Shown: one piece after another, positions 5,206 to 5,633 of the stretch | Position numbering within the stretch: the stretch's first letter is position 1 | Layout: every line of letters begins with the position of its first letter | Assembly: GCA_002307115.1 (NCBI GenBank) | Contig: DBTP01000205.1 | Coordinates: 1-5,633, forward strand | Reading direction: 5' to 3' | DNA: 5,633 bases | From: Fibrobacter sp. UBA1313 | GTDB taxonomy: Bacteria; Fibrobacterota; Fibrobacteria; Fibrobacterales; Fibrobacteraceae | The notes under the pieces: model-generated | Told to the model about the DNA's origin: nothing | Seen by the model: only the letters and a program-made list of their open reading frames with translations | The model's database searches: none | Translations under genes and position numbers: made by a program

Positions 5206-5217
5206 GGGGCCGGATCA
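5206..5217 (-). repeat. Left terminal inverted repeat of the small IS element
   Basis: On the - strand this reads TGATCCGGCCCC, against TGATGGGGCCCC at the other tip (4845-4856). Both begin with TG, as IS3-family ends do. It is followed outside by AACT. Confidence 0.75.
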
Positions 5218-5221
5218 AACT
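5218..5221 (+). repeat. Target-site duplication, right copy (AACT)
   Basis: AACT directly follows the element end GGATCA (5217) and matches 4841-4844. After it, the host orfB frame resumes with C AGG GAC TAT. Confidence 0.85.
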
Positions 5222-5633
5222 CAGGGACTATTCCGAACACGACGCTCCCATCATTGATCGGCTCAACGAAGTCATCGGCAAGCATGGCAGATGGGGCTTC
5301 TGGAAGTGCTACCACTATATGCGCTTCAACGGCGACACCTGTAACCACAAGCGGGTCCTGCGCATCTACCACGCCATGAAACTCAACCTACCAAGACGCA
5401 CCAAGAAGCGCCTTCCCGCCCGTGTGAAAGTGGCGCTCAACGCCCCGCCCATTGCCGATCTCCAATGGTCCATGGATTTCATGCACGACACCCTTTACCA
5501 CGGCAAACGCTTCCGAACCCTCAACGTCTTCGACGACGGCATACGCGAAGCCCTCGCCATTGAAGTCGATACCTCGCTCCCTGCCGAACGCGTCATCCGC
5601 GTTCTGGGACAATTCAAGGAAAGCCTCCGTTAC

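Larger units (their letters stand above)
4845..5217 (-). mobile_element. 373-bp IS3-derived element carrying only orfA
   Basis: The element is bounded by TGATGGGGCCCC (4845-4856) and the complement of TGATCCGGCCCC (5206-5217), which match at 10 of 12 positions, and by AACT direct repeats outside. It is oriented on the - strand. In its own direction it has the left tip, a 20-bp hairpin, a complete orfA, a few codons of orfB, and then a perfect palindrome that ends in the right tip. Nearly all of orfB, about 800-900 bp in a full IS3 element, is absent. It is therefore non-autonomous. Either it moved with transposase supplied in trans, or it lost orfB after insertion. It differs in sequence from the IS copy it entered. 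Confidence 0.85.
4578..5633 (+). mobile_element. Decayed IS3-family (IS407-like) element, interrupted by a smaller IS, cut by window end
   Basis: Protein remnants define the element: the coiled-coil end of OrfA, then OrfB from its N-terminus into the catalytic domain, all on the + strand and running off the window. The motif set (MYADLALEN, VSRACRAVNLASSCYY, GRWGFWKCYHYMR, KKRLPARVK, FRTLNVFDD, EALAIEVDTSLP) is typical of IS407-like IS3 elements. The left tip and most of the OrfA helix-turn-helix part cannot be found, so the 5' boundary given is where OrfA-like sequence becomes arguable. The copy is inactive for three reasons: the missing 5' end, a shortened frameshift A-tract, and the insertion at 4845-5217. 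It is visibly richer in GC than the operon to its left. Confidence 0.8.
4720..5633 (+). pseudogene. IS3-family transposase OrfB, split by an inserted element and cut by window end
   Basis: The first part reads KKALKPTERRQAVGW ... VSRACRAVNLASSCYYHQ up to 4844. The inserted element 4845-5217 and one copy of AACT then intervene. The frame resumes at 5222 as LRDYSEHDAPIIDRLNE, followed by GRWGFWKCYHYMR, KKRLPARVKVALNAP, QWSMDFMHDTLYHGKRFRT and NVFDDGIREALAIEVD. It stays open to the window end. Joining CT (4843-4844) to C (5222) gives an unbroken frame across the site. WSMDF carries the first Asp of the DDE triad of the rve integrase-type domain; the later acidic residues lie outside or near the window edge. 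OrfB normally needs a -1 frameshift from OrfA. Here the loss of one A upstream has put the two frames out of the usual relation, so no OrfAB fusion would be made even without the insertion. Confidence 0.85.

Noticed and set aside
5113..5379. 88-aa + strand frame with a hydrophobic N-terminus
   Set aside because: It starts inside the antisense orfA of the small element and ends out of frame across the IS OrfB, which has the real conserved motifs. The signal-like start is accidental.
5166..5612. Two - strand open frames (5166-5372, 5388-5612)
   Set aside because: They lie antisense to the well-conserved OrfB domain and have no recognisable motif. GC-rich third positions create them.

Overview
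The window is an AT-rich block of about 4.3 kb in which every gene lies on the + strand. It is bracketed by GC-richer pieces of IS3-family insertion sequences. It opens with the last 23 codons of an IS3-type transposase (2-73). It closes with the 5' half of a decayed IS3-type transposase locus (about 4578 to the window end), which itself carries a second, much smaller IS3-derived element. I find no tRNA, rRNA, CRISPR array or housekeeping gene. The organism cannot be named from this. The products look like those of a Gram-negative bacterium with Sec-exported envelope proteins and poor Shine-Dalgarno sequences. The short Rhs/YD-type protein, the C39-like/DUF1573-like protein and the IS407-like IS3 elements would fit the Planctomycetota/Verrucomicrobiota/Lentisphaerota group, but that is a low-confidence inference.

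The central block holds a small peptide gene (487-669) and then a tight run of four genes (746-2032, 2077-2574, 2592-3524, 3511-4377; gaps 44 and 17 nt, then a 14-nt overlap). Each of the four products starts with a recognisable Sec signal peptide, so the whole set appears to work outside the cytoplasm. The first is a 428-aa Rhs/YD-repeat-like protein. The second is a 165-aa protein with 11 cysteines after a motif that matches a bacteriocin-type double-glycine leader (LSELRFIVGG), placed just after its Sec signal. The third is a 310-aa protein of unknown function. The fourth is a 288-aa protein that looks like a stand-alone C39-type cysteine peptidase with a DUF1573-like tail. Having a double-glycine-type substrate and a C39-like peptidase in one operon, both routed through Sec and without an ABC transporter, is the most interesting possibility here: a peptide maturation system acting outside the inner membrane.

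The right flank is a nested mobile-element structure that can be resolved to the base. A 373-bp element (4845-5217) with related ends (TGATGGGGCCCC / TGATCCGGCCCC) and a 4-bp target duplication (AACT) sits inside the orfB of the older IS3 element. Removing it together with one AACT restores the orfB reading frame exactly. The small element keeps a complete 88-codon orfA on the - strand but has lost orfB. It ends in a perfect 16-bp inverted repeat and has an 8-bp-stem hairpin just upstream of its orfA. The host IS copy also appears to have lost one A from its frameshift A-tract and to have a degraded orfA 5' end.
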